NCBI RefSeq assembly: GCF_009720825.1
Contig: NZ_WNKY01000003.1
Span: 248,001-312,000, forward strand
Length of the DNA: 64,000 bases
Source: Duganella radicis
Lineage (GTDB): Bacteria > Pseudomonadota > Gammaproteobacteria > Burkholderiales > Burkholderiaceae_D
Direction: 5' to 3'
Shown: piece after piece, positions 41,868 through 50,882 of the stretch
Layout: each line of letters starts with the position of its first letter
Numbering within the stretch: position 1 is the first letter of the stretch
The notes under the pieces: model-generated
What the model was told of the DNA's origin: nothing
The model's database searches: none
The model's input: the letters and a program-made list of their open reading frames with translations, nothing else
Translations under genes and position numbers: made by a program

Positions 41868-43103
41868 ATGAAAAACATTAAATCAATGACCGCTGTAGCC
41901 CGGCCGCTGGCCGCCGCTATGGCGCTGGCGGGCCTGGCCGCAATTTCCCTCTCCGGTTGCGGCGACGCGAACAGCAAAGCGGCCGAAGCACCGGCAGGCG
42001 CGGGCGGTCCTCCGATTTCGGCCGCGGCCGTGGTCGAGAAAAGCATTATCGAAACCCAGGAGTTCTCGGGCCGCCTGGAAGCCATCGAGCAAGTGCAGAT
42101 CCGTCCGCGCGTGAGCGGCTTCATCACCGCCATCAACTTCAAGCCTGGCTCGCAGGTGAAGAAGGGCGACGTGCTGTTCGTGATCGATCCGCGTCCATAT
42201 CAGGCCGAAGCCAATCGCGCCGAAGCCGCCGCCAACTCGGCACGCGCCAAGGCCGACCTGGCGAAAGTGGAGCTGGTGCGCTCGGAAAAACTGCTGGCCG
42301 ATAAAGCCATCGCCCAGCGCGAGTACGACGCTTCGGCATCGAGCTACAAGCAACTGGACGCCGACGCCCGCGCCGCACAGGCACAGTACGAGGCGGCCAA
42401 GCTGAATCTGAGCTACACCCAGGTGACGTCGCCGATCAACGGCCGCGTGTCGAAAGCCGAAATCACCCTGGGTAACCTGGTGGATGCCTCGGCCGTGCTG
42501 ACTTCCGTGGTGTCGCTGGACCAGATCTACGCCTCCTTCGACGGCGACGAAGACACCTATCTGCGCGTCGGCGCCGCCGCCCATCAAGGCAAGCCTGCCA
42601 CCGTGAAGATCGGCCTGGCCAACGAAACCGGCTTCCCGCATGAAGGCAAGCTGGAATTCGTCGACAACCAGCTGGACGTCCGCAGCGGCTCGGTGCGCAT
42701 GCGCGCCACCCTGGCCAACACCGACGGCGCACTGGTGCCAGGCCTGTTCGCCCGCGTGCAGCTGGCCGGCAGCACCGGCGCCAGGCAAGCCATCCTGATC
42801 AACGAGCGCGCCGTCAACACGGACCAGAACCGCAAGTTCGTGTTCGTGGTCGACAAGGACAACAAGGCTGAATACCGCCCGATCACGCTGGGCCAGCAAA
42901 TCGATGGCCTGCGCGTGGTGCGCGAAGGTCTGAAGCCGGGCGAGAAGATCGTCGTCAACGGCCTGCAACGCGTGAAGCCAGGTTCGCCGCTGACCCCGAC
43001 CGTGGTGCCGATGGATTCCGATCCGCTGGCAGCCAACGTGGCCAAGAAAGAAGAGAAAGTCGCCGCAGTCGATACCAAAAAGACCGGCACCTCCAAGGAA
43101 TAA
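41868..43103 (+). CDS. mexE: RND efflux periplasmic adaptor, MexE-like
   Basis: 411 aa lipoprotein: the signal ends at LSGCGD. The adaptor architecture is complete: lipoyl half (QVQIRPRVSGFITAINFKPG, SQVKKGDVLFVIDPRPYQAE), coiled-coil hairpin (about 105-170), second lipoyl half (LSYTQVTSPINGRVSKAEIT) and beta-barrel/membrane-proximal domain (ALVPGLFARVQLAGSTGARQ, LKPGEKIVVNGLQRVKPGSP). It links the RND pump to the outer-membrane channel; the C-terminus has an unusual Lys/Val-rich tail. RBS AAAAAGG precedes the ATG. First gene of a three-gene efflux operon. Confidence 0.93.
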   Translation: MKNIKSMTAVARPLAAAMALAGLAAISLSGCGDANSKAAEAPAGAGGPPISAAAVVEKSIIETQEFSGRLEAIEQVQIRPRVSGFITAINFKPGSQVKKGDVLFVIDPRPYQAEANRAEAAANSARAKADLAKVELVRSEKLLADKAIAQREYDASASSYKQLDADARAAQAQYEAAKLNLSYTQVTSPINGRVSKAEITLGNLVDASAVLTSVVSLDQIYASFDGDEDTYLRVGAAAHQGKPATVKIGLANETGFPHEGKLEFVDNQLDVRSGSVRMRATLANTDGALVPGLFARVQLAGSTGARQAILINERAVNTDQNRKFVFVVDKDNKAEYRPITLGQQIDGLRVVREGLKPGEKIVVNGLQRVKPGSPLTPTVVPMDSDPLAANVAKKEEKVAAVDTKKTGTSKE

Positions 43104-43109
43104 TTAAAA

Positions 43110-46100
43110 ATGAATATCTCTCGATTTTTCGTCGACAAGCCGATCTTCGCGGCGGTGCTGTCGATCGTTATCTTCGTCGCCGGCTTGATATCCATCTTCA
43201 AGCTGCCGATCTCGGAGTATCCGGACGTGGTGCCGCCGTCGGTGGTGGTGCGCGCGCAGTATCCGGGCGCGAATCCGAAGATCATCGCCGAAACCGTGGC
43301 CGCGCCGCTTGAGGAACAGATCAACGGCGTCGAGAACATGCTGTACATGTCCTCGCAAAACACCTCGGACGGCGCGCTGGCGCTGACCGTCACCTTCAAG
43401 ATCGGCACCAACGTCGAGCAGGCCGAAACGCAAGTGCAGAACCGCGTCCAACGCGCGCTGCCACGCCTGCCGGAAGAGGTACGCCAGATCGGTGTGACGA
43501 CCGTCAAGTCGTCGCCTAACCTGACCATGGTGGTCCACCTGAATTCGCCGAACGGCCGTTACGACGACCTGTATCTGCGCAATTACGCGGTGCTGAACAT
43601 CAAGGACCAGCTGGCACGCCTGCCTGGCATGGGCGAGGTGCAGCTGTTTGGTTCGGGCGACTACGCCATGCGCGTCTGGCTCGATCCGCAGAAAGTGGCG
43701 CAGCGCGGCCTGACCGCCGGTGACGTGGTGAACGCCATCCGCGAGCAGAACGTGCAAGTGGCGGCCGGTGTGATCGGCCAGGGTCCAAGCAAGAACGCGG
43801 ACTTCCAGCTGACCGTGAACACGCAAGGCCGTCTGCAATCGGAAGAAGAGTTCGGCAACATCATCCTGAAGACCAACAACGACGGCGCGGTCACGCTGCT
43901 GAAGGATGTGGCGCGTCTGGAGATGGGTTCGAACTCCTACGCCCTGCGCTCGCTGCTGAACAACAAATCGGCGGTGGCGATCCCTATTTTCGAAGCACCT
44001 AACGCCAACGCGCTGCAACTGTCGGCCGACGTGCGCTCGACCATGGCTCGCCTGTCGAAAGATTTCCCGGAAGGCGTCGAATACAGCATTGTGTACGACC
44101 CGACCCAATTCGTGCGTGAATCGATCCGCTCCGTGATCCACACCCTGGTTGAGGCGATCATCCTGGTGGCGCTGGTGGTGATCGTATTCCTGCAAACCTG
44201 GCGCGCATCGGTGATCCCGCTGCTGGCCGTTCCTGTCTCGGTGGTGGGTACCTTCGCCGTGATGCTGGGCTTTGGCTTCTCGATCAACACGCTGTCGCTG
44301 TTCGGCCTTGTGCTGGCCATCGGTATCGTGGTGGACGATGCGATCGTGGTGGTGGAAAACGTCGAGCGTAATATTCACGACGGCCTGAATCCACGCGAAG
44401 CGACCATCCAGGCCATGAAAGAGGTGAGCGGTCCGATTATCGCGATTGCGCTGGTGCTGTGCGCCGTGTTCGTGCCGATCGCTTTCGTCTCCGGTCTGTC
44501 GGGCCAGTTCTACAAGCAGTTCGCCCTGACCATCGCGATTTCGACCGTGATCTCGGCATTCAGCTCGCTGACCCTGGCGCCCGCACTGGCCGCGGCCCTG
44601 CTGAAACCAGCCAATGCACCGAAAGATGCGCTGACCCGCGTCATGGACAAGATCTTCGGTGGTTTCTTCGGCTGGTTCAACCGCTTCTTCAACCGCGCTT
44701 CGCACGGCTATGAAACCGGCGTGACCGGCGTGTTGAAACGCAAAGGCTCGTCGCTGATCGTGTACGCCGTGCTGGCCGTGGCCGCAGGCTTCATGTTCAA
44801 GGTGGTGCCACCTGGCTTTGTGCCGGCGCAGGACAAGCAGTACCTGATCGGCTTCGCCCAGTTGCCTGACGCAGCCTCGCTGGACCGTACCGACGCCGTG
44901 ATCCGCAAGATGTCGGACATCGCCAAGGAAATCCCGGGTGTGGAGAACTCGATCTCCTTCCCAGGCCTGTCGATCAACGGCTTCACCAACGCGCCTAACG
45001 CAGGTATCGTGTTCACTGGTCTGAAACCATTCGACCAGCGCACCAAGAAGAGCGAGTCGGCCGAAGCGATTGCCGCTGAAATCAACAAGCGCATGGGCGC
45101 CATTGAAGGCGCGTTCGTGATGGTGCTGCCGCCGCCGCCAGTCAATGGCCTGGGCACCACCGGCGGCTTCAAGCTGATGGTGGAAGACCGCGACAACCTC
45201 GGTTACGACGCGCTGTTCAAAGCCGTGCAAGCGGTGCAGATGAAGGCGTGGCAAAATCCGAAACTGGCCGGCGTGTTCTCCAGCTATCAGATCAACGTGC
45301 CACAGCTGTTCGCCGACATCGACCGCGCCAAGGCCAAGCAACTGGGCGTGCCGCTGAATACGATTTACCAGACCTTGCAGATCAATCTGGGCTCGCTGTA
45401 TGTGAACGACTTCAATCAGTTCGGCCGTACCTATCAGGTGCGCGTGCAGGCTGACCAGCAATTCCGTTCGCACGCGGAAGACATCGCCCAGCTGAAAGTC
45501 CGCAACGACAAGGGCGAGATGATTCCACTGTCCTCGCTGATGCGTGTGAAAGACAGCTATGGCCCGGATCGCGTACAGCGTTACAACGCCTACGTGGCGG
45601 CCGAGATCAATGGCGCACCGGCTCCTGGCGTATCGTCGGGTGAAGCGCAGGCCGAGATGACCAAGATCGTCAACGAAGTTCTGCCGAAAGGTATCGGCTA
45701 CGAATGGACGGAGCTGGTGTATCAGGACATCCTGTCGGGTAACACCATGATTTACGTGTTCCCACTGTGCGTGCTGCTGGTGTTCCTGGTGCTGGCCGCA
45801 CAATACGAAAGCTGGACCTTGCCGCTGGCGGTGATCCTGATCGTGCCGATGTCCATTCTGTGCGCACTGATTGGCGTGAAGCTGACCCACGGCGACAACA
45901 ACGTGTTCACCCAGATTGCGCTGTTCGTGCTGGTTGGCCTGGCGTCGAAGAATGCGATTCTGATCGTGGAGTTTGCACGGGAGCTTGAGCACCATGGCCG
46001 TTCGATCGTGGAAGCCGCGCTGGAAGCCTGCCGTCTGCGTCTGCGTCCGATTCTGATGACGTCGATCGCATTCATCATGGGTGTGCTGCCGCTGGTGTTC

Positions 46101-46298
46101 TCGCACGGTGCGGGTTCGGAAATGCGTCATGCGATGGGGGTGGCGGTGTTTGCCGGCATGCTGGGCGTGACCTTCTTCGGCCTGTTCCTGACGCCGGTGT
46201 TCTACGTCCTGCTGCGTACCCTGGCTGTGCGTCTGGAAAAGAATAAACCAGCCGTGGCGGCCGATGCCGCTCCGGCCAAACTGGAAGGGACTCATTAA
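43110..46298 (+). CDS. mexF: RND multidrug efflux permease, MexF-like (HAE1)
   Basis: 1062 aa, the normal HAE1 length. It starts MNISRFFVDKPIFAAVLSIV and shows the periplasmic porter domain motif QYPGANPKIIAETVAAPLEE, the TM4 proton-relay aspartates (GIVVDDAIVVVENVERN), and the matching second half (LAAQYESWTLPLAVILIVPM, GLASKNAILIVEFARELEHH). Sequence detail resembles MexF more than AcrB/MexB, so chloramphenicol, quinolone or aromatic-compound export is plausible. Six nt after the adaptor gene and one nt before the outer-membrane gene: a compact operon. Confidence 0.95.
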   Translation: MNISRFFVDKPIFAAVLSIVIFVAGLISIFKLPISEYPDVVPPSVVVRAQYPGANPKIIAETVAAPLEEQINGVENMLYMSSQNTSDGALALTVTFKIGTNVEQAETQVQNRVQRALPRLPEEVRQIGVTTVKSSPNLTMVVHLNSPNGRYDDLYLRNYAVLNIKDQLARLPGMGEVQLFGSGDYAMRVWLDPQKVAQRGLTAGDVVNAIREQNVQVAAGVIGQGPSKNADFQLTVNTQGRLQSEEEFGNIILKTNNDGAVTLLKDVARLEMGSNSYALRSLLNNKSAVAIPIFEAPNANALQLSADVRSTMARLSKDFPEGVEYSIVYDPTQFVRESIRSVIHTLVEAIILVALVVIVFLQTWRASVIPLLAVPVSVVGTFAVMLGFGFSINTLSLFGLVLAIGIVVDDAIVVVENVERNIHDGLNPREATIQAMKEVSGPIIAIALVLCAVFVPIAFVSGLSGQFYKQFALTIAISTVISAFSSLTLAPALAAALLKPANAPKDALTRVMDKIFGGFFGWFNRFFNRASHGYETGVTGVLKRKGSSLIVYAVLAVAAGFMFKVVPPGFVPAQDKQYLIGFAQLPDAASLDRTDAVIRKMSDIAKEIPGVENSISFPGLSINGFTNAPNAGIVFTGLKPFDQRTKKSESAEAIAAEINKRMGAIEGAFVMVLPPPPVNGLGTTGGFKLMVEDRDNLGYDALFKAVQAVQMKAWQNPKLAGVFSSYQINVPQLFADIDRAKAKQLGVPLNTIYQTLQINLGSLYVNDFNQFGRTYQVRVQADQQFRSHAEDIAQLKVRNDKGEMIPLSSLMRVKDSYGPDRVQRYNAYVAAEINGAPAPGVSSGEAQAEMTKIVNEVLPKGIGYEWTELVYQDILSGNTMIYVFPLCVLLVFLVLAAQYESWTLPLAVILIVPMSILCALIGVKLTHGDNNVFTQIALFVLVGLASKNAILIVEFARELEHHGRSIVEAALEACRLRLRPILMTSIAFIMGVLPLVFSHGAGSEMRHAMGVAVFAGMLGVTFFGLFLTPVFYVLLRTLAVRLEKNKPAVAADAAPAKLEGTH

Positions 46299-46299
46299 C

Positions 46300-47793
46300 A
46301 TGAACAAGCTGCATATGATCGCAAAAGGCGTCGCGCCCATCCTGGCTGCCTTGCTGATGACCGCGTGCGCTGCACCGGAATTCAAGCAGCCAGCGATCGA
46401 AGTGCCGACTGCCTTCAAGGAATCCCAGCAACCGGAGGTTGCTGTTAAAACCGCCGCCGATGGCAGCACCTGGAAACAGGCGCAGCCCGCCGAAGCGCAG
46501 CCGCGCGGCGAGTGGTGGCTGGCGTTCAACGATCCGGCCCTGAATGAGCTGATCAACGAAGCCACCCGCGCCAACGCCAACCTGGCGGTGGCCGCGGCCC
46601 GCGTCAAGCAGGCGCGCGCCATTGCCGGCATCGCGGAAGCGGACCGCATTCCGCAAGTCGGCGTCAACGCCGGTGCACAGCGCGTGCGCCAGTCGGATGT
46701 GGAACTGGGCCTGCCGGCCGGCACGCCGGTGGCGCCGGCCAAGGTGTTCACCGCCAACCTGACGGCGAGCTACGAGGTCGATCTGTTCGGCCGCGTATCG
46801 TCCAACGTGGCGGCAGCGCGTGGCGACGCCGCTTCGGTGGAAGCCAACTACCGCTCGGTGCTGCTGGCCGTGCAGGCCGACGTGGCGCAGACTTACTTCC
46901 GTTTGCGTTCCACCGACGCCGAACTGGAAACGCTGAACCGCACGGTGCAGACGCGTGAAGAAAACGTCAAGGTCAACCAGCGTCGTTTCGATCTGGGTGA
47001 CATTGGCGAGTTCGATCTGTCGCGCGCCAGGACCGAGCTGGCGACGGCGCGTGCCGAAGCCATTGGCTTGCAGCGTCAGCGCGTGACCACCGAGCATGCG
47101 CTGGCGGTCTTGCTGGGCAAGCCGGCGGCCAGCTACACGGCGGGTAACAGCCCGCTGCTGGACGGCACGCTGCTGCCGGTGATTCCAGCCGGCCTGCCGT
47201 CGTCGCTGCTGGAGCGTCGTCCGGACGTCGCCGCCGCGCAGCGCGCGATGGAAGCGTCGAATGCCCGCATCGGCGTGGCCCGTTCGGCCATGTTCCCGTC
47301 GCTGATGCTGAACGCGAACGCGGGCGGCACCTCGGCCAACACGGTGGCGGACGTATTCAAGTGGAGCAGCCGTTCCTGGCTGCTGGGCGCGGCCTTGTCG
47401 ATGCCGTTGATCGATGGTGGCCGCAACCGCGCCAACATCACGCGCAGCGAAGCGGCGCTGGAGGAATCGGTTGGCACGTATCGTCAGAGCGTGCTGACGG
47501 CTTTCGCGGAAGTGGAAGACAATCTGGCGGGCCTGCGTATCCTGGCTGGCCAGACGGCGCAGATTGAGGATGCCGTGGTCTCGGCACGCCGTTCGGCGGA
47601 CCTGGCGCAGAAGCTGTACACGGCCGGCCGCTCCAGCTATCTGGATCTGCTGGATGCGCAACGCAATCTGGCCTCGGTGGAGCGCAGCGCGGTGCAGTTG
47701 CGCGGTAATCGCGCGGTTACCACGGTGGCGTTGATCCGTGCGCTGGGCGGTGGCTGGGGCGATGCGCCGCCAACCACGCTGGCGCAGAAGTAA
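46300..47793 (+). CDS. NodT/OprN-type outer-membrane efflux lipoprotein
   Basis: 497 aa. Signal peptide with lipobox LMTAC, then two OEP repeats with the usual signatures (ARVKQARAIAGIAEADRIPQ, SYEVDLFGRVSSNVAAARGD, SSLLERRPDVAAAQRAMEAS, SAVQLRGNRAVTTVALIRAL). It is the outer-membrane channel of the MexEF-like pump, starting one nt after the permease stop. The start is the ATG at 46300 behind GGAAGGGA; an in-frame upstream ATG lies inside the permease gene. It ends at a strong bidirectional terminator. Confidence 0.94.
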   Translation: MNKLHMIAKGVAPILAALLMTACAAPEFKQPAIEVPTAFKESQQPEVAVKTAADGSTWKQAQPAEAQPRGEWWLAFNDPALNELINEATRANANLAVAAARVKQARAIAGIAEADRIPQVGVNAGAQRVRQSDVELGLPAGTPVAPAKVFTANLTASYEVDLFGRVSSNVAAARGDAASVEANYRSVLLAVQADVAQTYFRLRSTDAELETLNRTVQTREENVKVNQRRFDLGDIGEFDLSRARTELATARAEAIGLQRQRVTTEHALAVLLGKPAASYTAGNSPLLDGTLLPVIPAGLPSSLLERRPDVAAAQRAMEASNARIGVARSAMFPSLMLNANAGGTSANTVADVFKWSSRSWLLGAALSMPLIDGGRNRANITRSEAALEESVGTYRQSVLTAFAEVEDNLAGLRILAGQTAQIEDAVVSARRSADLAQKLYTAGRSSYLDLLDAQRNLASVERSAVQLRGNRAVTTVALIRALGGGWGDAPPTTLAQK

Positions 47794-47854
47794 AAAAAAA
47801 GCCCGCCTGCCTGAACGCGCTCAAGATCGCGCTCAGTGCAGGCGGGCTTTTTTT
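47794..47854. terminator. Bidirectional intrinsic terminator
   Basis: Seven A residues plus GCCCGCCTGC pair with GCAGGCGGGC plus seven T residues, with additional CTGA/TCAG pairing inside. The A- and T-tracts make it work in both directions, closing the efflux operon (plus) and the exported Ala/Lys/Glu-rich gene (minus). Confidence 0.93.
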
Positions 47855-47865
47855 ACGCGTCGTTC

Positions 47866-48216
47866 TTACTTGGTCACGACTGGAGCGGGAGTCGCTGCTG
47901 CTTCTGCTTTTTCTGCCTTGGCGTGGGCCTTGGCTTTGGTTTTGGTGGCTTTTGCGTGAGCGTCGGCCTTGTCGGCTTTTTCTTCGGCTTTGGCGACGGC
48001 GACGTCTTTCTTGGCGTCGGCTTCTACCTTGGCGGTCTTGGCTTCTGCCTTGATTTCGGCCTTGGTTTCCTTGGCTTCCGCTTTAGCGGCTGCCTTGGTT
48101 TCCTTGGCTTCGGCTTTGGCGGCGGCAGGAGCGGCAGGGGTGGCCGGGGCTGGGGTCTGTGCGAATGCAGCGGTAGCGAACAGGCCGGCGATCAGGGTAG
48201 CGATTACTTTAGTCAT
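47866..48216 (-). CDS. Exported Ala/Lys/Glu-rich low-complexity protein
   Basis: 116 aa. Signal peptide (MTKVIATLIAGLFATAAFAQ) followed by a Pro/Ala linker (TPAPATPAAPA) and about 80 residues made almost only of Ala, Lys and Glu in imperfect repeats (KAEAKETKA and variants). It should be a single long, highly charged helix in the periplasm. The composition resembles histone-H1-like or cell-wall-spacer proteins; low complexity makes homology unreliable. It shares the bidirectional terminator with the efflux operon and is otherwise monocistronic. Confidence 0.7.
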   Translation of the reverse strand: MTKVIATLIAGLFATAAFAQTPAPATPAAPAAAKAEAKETKAAAKAEAKETKAEIKAEAKTAKVEADAKKDVAVAKAEEKADKADAHAKATKTKAKAHAKAEKAEAAATPAPVVTK

Positions 48217-48373
48217 GATTCAATCCTTTAGTTTTCAGGTTTCGGGCCCGGGACAATTCCCGCGTCTCTGAGCAAAAAACGCGGCCTCGAATCGTATCGT
48301 TGACGGTCTTTACAATCGCTTACATGTTCGGTATCGCACGGTGTGCGCGCTGGATCGGGCATAGGCTAAGCGC

Positions 48374-50863
48374 ATGAAAGGCTCGCTCAAAACCTACAAG
48401 GCCAAGCGCAACTTCGCCATCACGCCGGAACCAGCCGAAGGCGGTGAGGGCGGCGCCGGTGTGTTCGTGATCCAGAAGCACTGGGCCACGCGCCTGCACT
48501 ATGACTTCCGTCTTGAACTCGATGGCGTCATGATGAGCTGGGCCGTGCCCAAGGGACCGAGCTACGACACGCATGACAAGCGTATGGCCGTGCATGTGGA
48601 GGACCATCCGATTTCGTACAACGATTTCGAAGGTACGATACCGCCGAAGCAGTATGGCGCCGGCAAGGTGATCATCTGGGACAAGGGCACATGGAAACCG
48701 CTCGATGAGCCGCACAAGGCGCTCAAGGCGGGCAATATGAAGTTTGAGATGTACGGCCACAAGATGCACGGCCGCTGGGTGCTGGTGCGCATGAAGGGCA
48801 AGGGCGAGAAGCAGGAGCCCTGGCTGCTCATCAAGGAGCACGACGAATACGCGCGCCCCGCCGAAGAGTTCAGCGTGATCGACGAAATGCCCGACAGCGT
48901 CAAGGCGCTGCCCATGCCCGCCGCCGCGCCCAGCACAAACGTCGAGCGTGGCTCCGCGCCAGCCACCGCTGACCTCCTGAGCGCCGCGCCCAAGGCGGCG
49001 ATGCCGGAGACCTTGTCGCCGCAACTGGCCACGCTGGTTGACGCGCCGCCGGCGTCGGCGGAGGACTGGCTGTTCGAGGTCAAGTTCGATGGCTATCGAC
49101 TACTCGCCCGCGTGGACGGCAAGGACATCCGCCTGATCACCCGCAACGGCAACGACTGGACCCACAAGCTGCAACCCTTGCGTGCCGAACTCGCCCGATT
49201 GAAGCTGCCGGCCGGCTGGTACGACGGCGAAATCGTGGTCCACGACGACAACGGCCGCCCTGACTTCGGCCTTCTGCAAAACGCCTTCGACGAGGACCAC
49301 CCGGGCGACATCGTCTACTTCCTGTTCGACCTCCCATTCCACAACGGCCGCGACCTGCGCGACCTGCCGCTGGAAGACCGGCGCGCCATCCTGCAAGACA
49401 TCATGGCCAGGCGCGAAACCGACAACGTCCGCTTCAGCGCCGCCCTCAGCGCGCCGCCACAAGACATGATCGCCGCCGCCTGCCAGATGGGCCTTGAGGG
49501 CATCATCGGCAAGCGCAAGGACTCGCGCTACACAGCAAGACGCGCCGGCACCTGGATCAAACTCAAATGCGGCCAACGGCAGGAATTCGTCATCGGCGGC
49601 TACACCGACCCGCAAGGCTCGCGCAGCGGCTTCGGCTCGCTCCTGCTGGGCACCTACGACCAGGACGGCAAACTCCAATACGCCGGCAACGTCGGCAGCG
49701 GCTTCAACGCCACCTCGCTGGCCGAACTCAAAGCCCAGATGGACAAGCACGTCGCCGACAAAAGTCCATTCGCGCCCAACCGCGACATCGCCAAAAAAGC
49801 CCACTGGCTCAAGCCAGCGCTGGTGGCTGAAGTCAGCTTCGGCGAGTGGACCCATTCCGGCTCGATCCGCCACGCCGTTTTCAAAGGACTGCGCAAGGAT
49901 AAGCGCGCAAGCAGCATCACGCGCGAAACGCCTGCCCATCTCAAAGAGGAGCAACCCACCATGCAATCCGCGCTCGCCTCAATGAAAATCACGAACCCAG
50001 ACCGCGTCATCGACAAACAAAGCGGCGCCACCAAGATCGCGCTGATACGCTACTACGCGCTGGTGGCCGACCTGATGATCCCGCACCTCAAGGGCCGCCC
50101 GGTATCGCTGGTGCGCGCGCCGGAGGGTGTGGGCGGCGAACTGTTCTTCCAGAAGCATGCGGAGGTCAACCGCATGCCGGGCATGAAGCAGTTCAAGCAG
50201 TCGCTCGATCCCGACCATCCGCCGATGCTGGAAGTGCCGACCGAAGAGGCCTTGCTGTCGGCCGCGCAAATGAACGTGGTCGAGCTGCACACGCAAAACG
50301 CCAACGGCAGCAGCTACGAAAAACCCAATCGCATGATCTTCGATCTCGACCCCGGCAAAAACGTCAGCTGGGACCAAGTCAAGGAAGCGGCACACCTGAT
50401 GCGGGCCTTCCTCACCGAGCTTGAACTGCCGGCCTTCCTGAAAACCAGCGGCGGTAAAGGTCTGCACGTGGTGGTGCCGCTCAAGCCTGGCTACGGTTGG
50501 GACGACGTGAAGTCCTTCTCGCAAGCGATCGTCGCGCACATGGCGCAGACCATCCCGGATCGCTTCGTGTTGAAAAGCGGGCCGCGCAACCGCGTCGGCA
50601 AAATCTTCATCGACTACCTGCGCAATGGGCGCGGCGCCACTACTGTCAGCGCATGGTCGGCGCGCACCCGGCCGGGGCTGGGCATCTCGGTGCCGATTAC
50701 GTGGGATGAACTGGATGGCCTGCAGAGCGCGGACCAGTGGAACGTCAGCAATGTCCACGACCGTCTCGATGTCGGCAACGCACCGTGGGACGATTACACC
50801 AAATCCGCCAAAGGCCTGGCCCCGGCCATGAAGCTGATGAAGTTCAAACCGGGGCAGGGCTGA
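48374..50863 (+). CDS. ligD: ATP-dependent DNA ligase D (PE-LIG-POL)
   Basis: 829 aa, three NHEJ domains in the order phosphoesterase, ligase, polymerase. PE: FVIQKHWATRLHYDFRLELD and GTIPPKQYGAGKVIIWDKGT (about 30-150). LIG: the adenylation Lys237 in EVKFDGYRLLARV, followed by YDGEIVVHDDNGRPDF and EGIIGKRKDSRYTARR (about 225-520). POL: primase-like MIFDLDPG with metal Asp657 and Asp659, then LKTSGGKGLHVVVPLKPGYG (about 545-829). It repairs double-strand breaks with Ku, encoded convergently just downstream with a 19-nt gap. Start: ATG 48374, RBS weak. Confidence 0.95.
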   Translation: MKGSLKTYKAKRNFAITPEPAEGGEGGAGVFVIQKHWATRLHYDFRLELDGVMMSWAVPKGPSYDTHDKRMAVHVEDHPISYNDFEGTIPPKQYGAGKVIIWDKGTWKPLDEPHKALKAGNMKFEMYGHKMHGRWVLVRMKGKGEKQEPWLLIKEHDEYARPAEEFSVIDEMPDSVKALPMPAAAPSTNVERGSAPATADLLSAAPKAAMPETLSPQLATLVDAPPASAEDWLFEVKFDGYRLLARVDGKDIRLITRNGNDWTHKLQPLRAELARLKLPAGWYDGEIVVHDDNGRPDFGLLQNAFDEDHPGDIVYFLFDLPFHNGRDLRDLPLEDRRAILQDIMARRETDNVRFSAALSAPPQDMIAAACQMGLEGIIGKRKDSRYTARRAGTWIKLKCGQRQEFVIGGYTDPQGSRSGFGSLLLGTYDQDGKLQYAGNVGSGFNATSLAELKAQMDKHVADKSPFAPNRDIAKKAHWLKPALVAEVSFGEWTHSGSIRHAVFKGLRKDKRASSITRETPAHLKEEQPTMQSALASMKITNPDRVIDKQSGATKIALIRYYALVADLMIPHLKGRPVSLVRAPEGVGGELFFQKHAEVNRMPGMKQFKQSLDPDHPPMLEVPTEEALLSAAQMNVVELHTQNANGSSYEKPNRMIFDLDPGKNVSWDQVKEAAHLMRAFLTELELPAFLKTSGGKGLHVVVPLKPGYGWDDVKSFSQAIVAHMAQTIPDRFVLKSGPRNRVGKIFIDYLRNGRGATTVSAWSARTRPGLGISVPITWDELDGLQSADQWNVSNVHDRLDVGNAPWDDYTKSAKGLAPAMKLMKFKPGQG

Positions 50864-50882
50864 GAGACCGCTGGCGGCCTGC

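Noticed and set aside
43104-46757. Very long open frame on the minus strand opposite the RND permease
   Set aside because: Product is extremely rich in His, Arg, Gln and Val with no domain; it is the usual antisense shadow of a GC-rich gene, and the plus strand encodes an unmistakable MexF-like permease.
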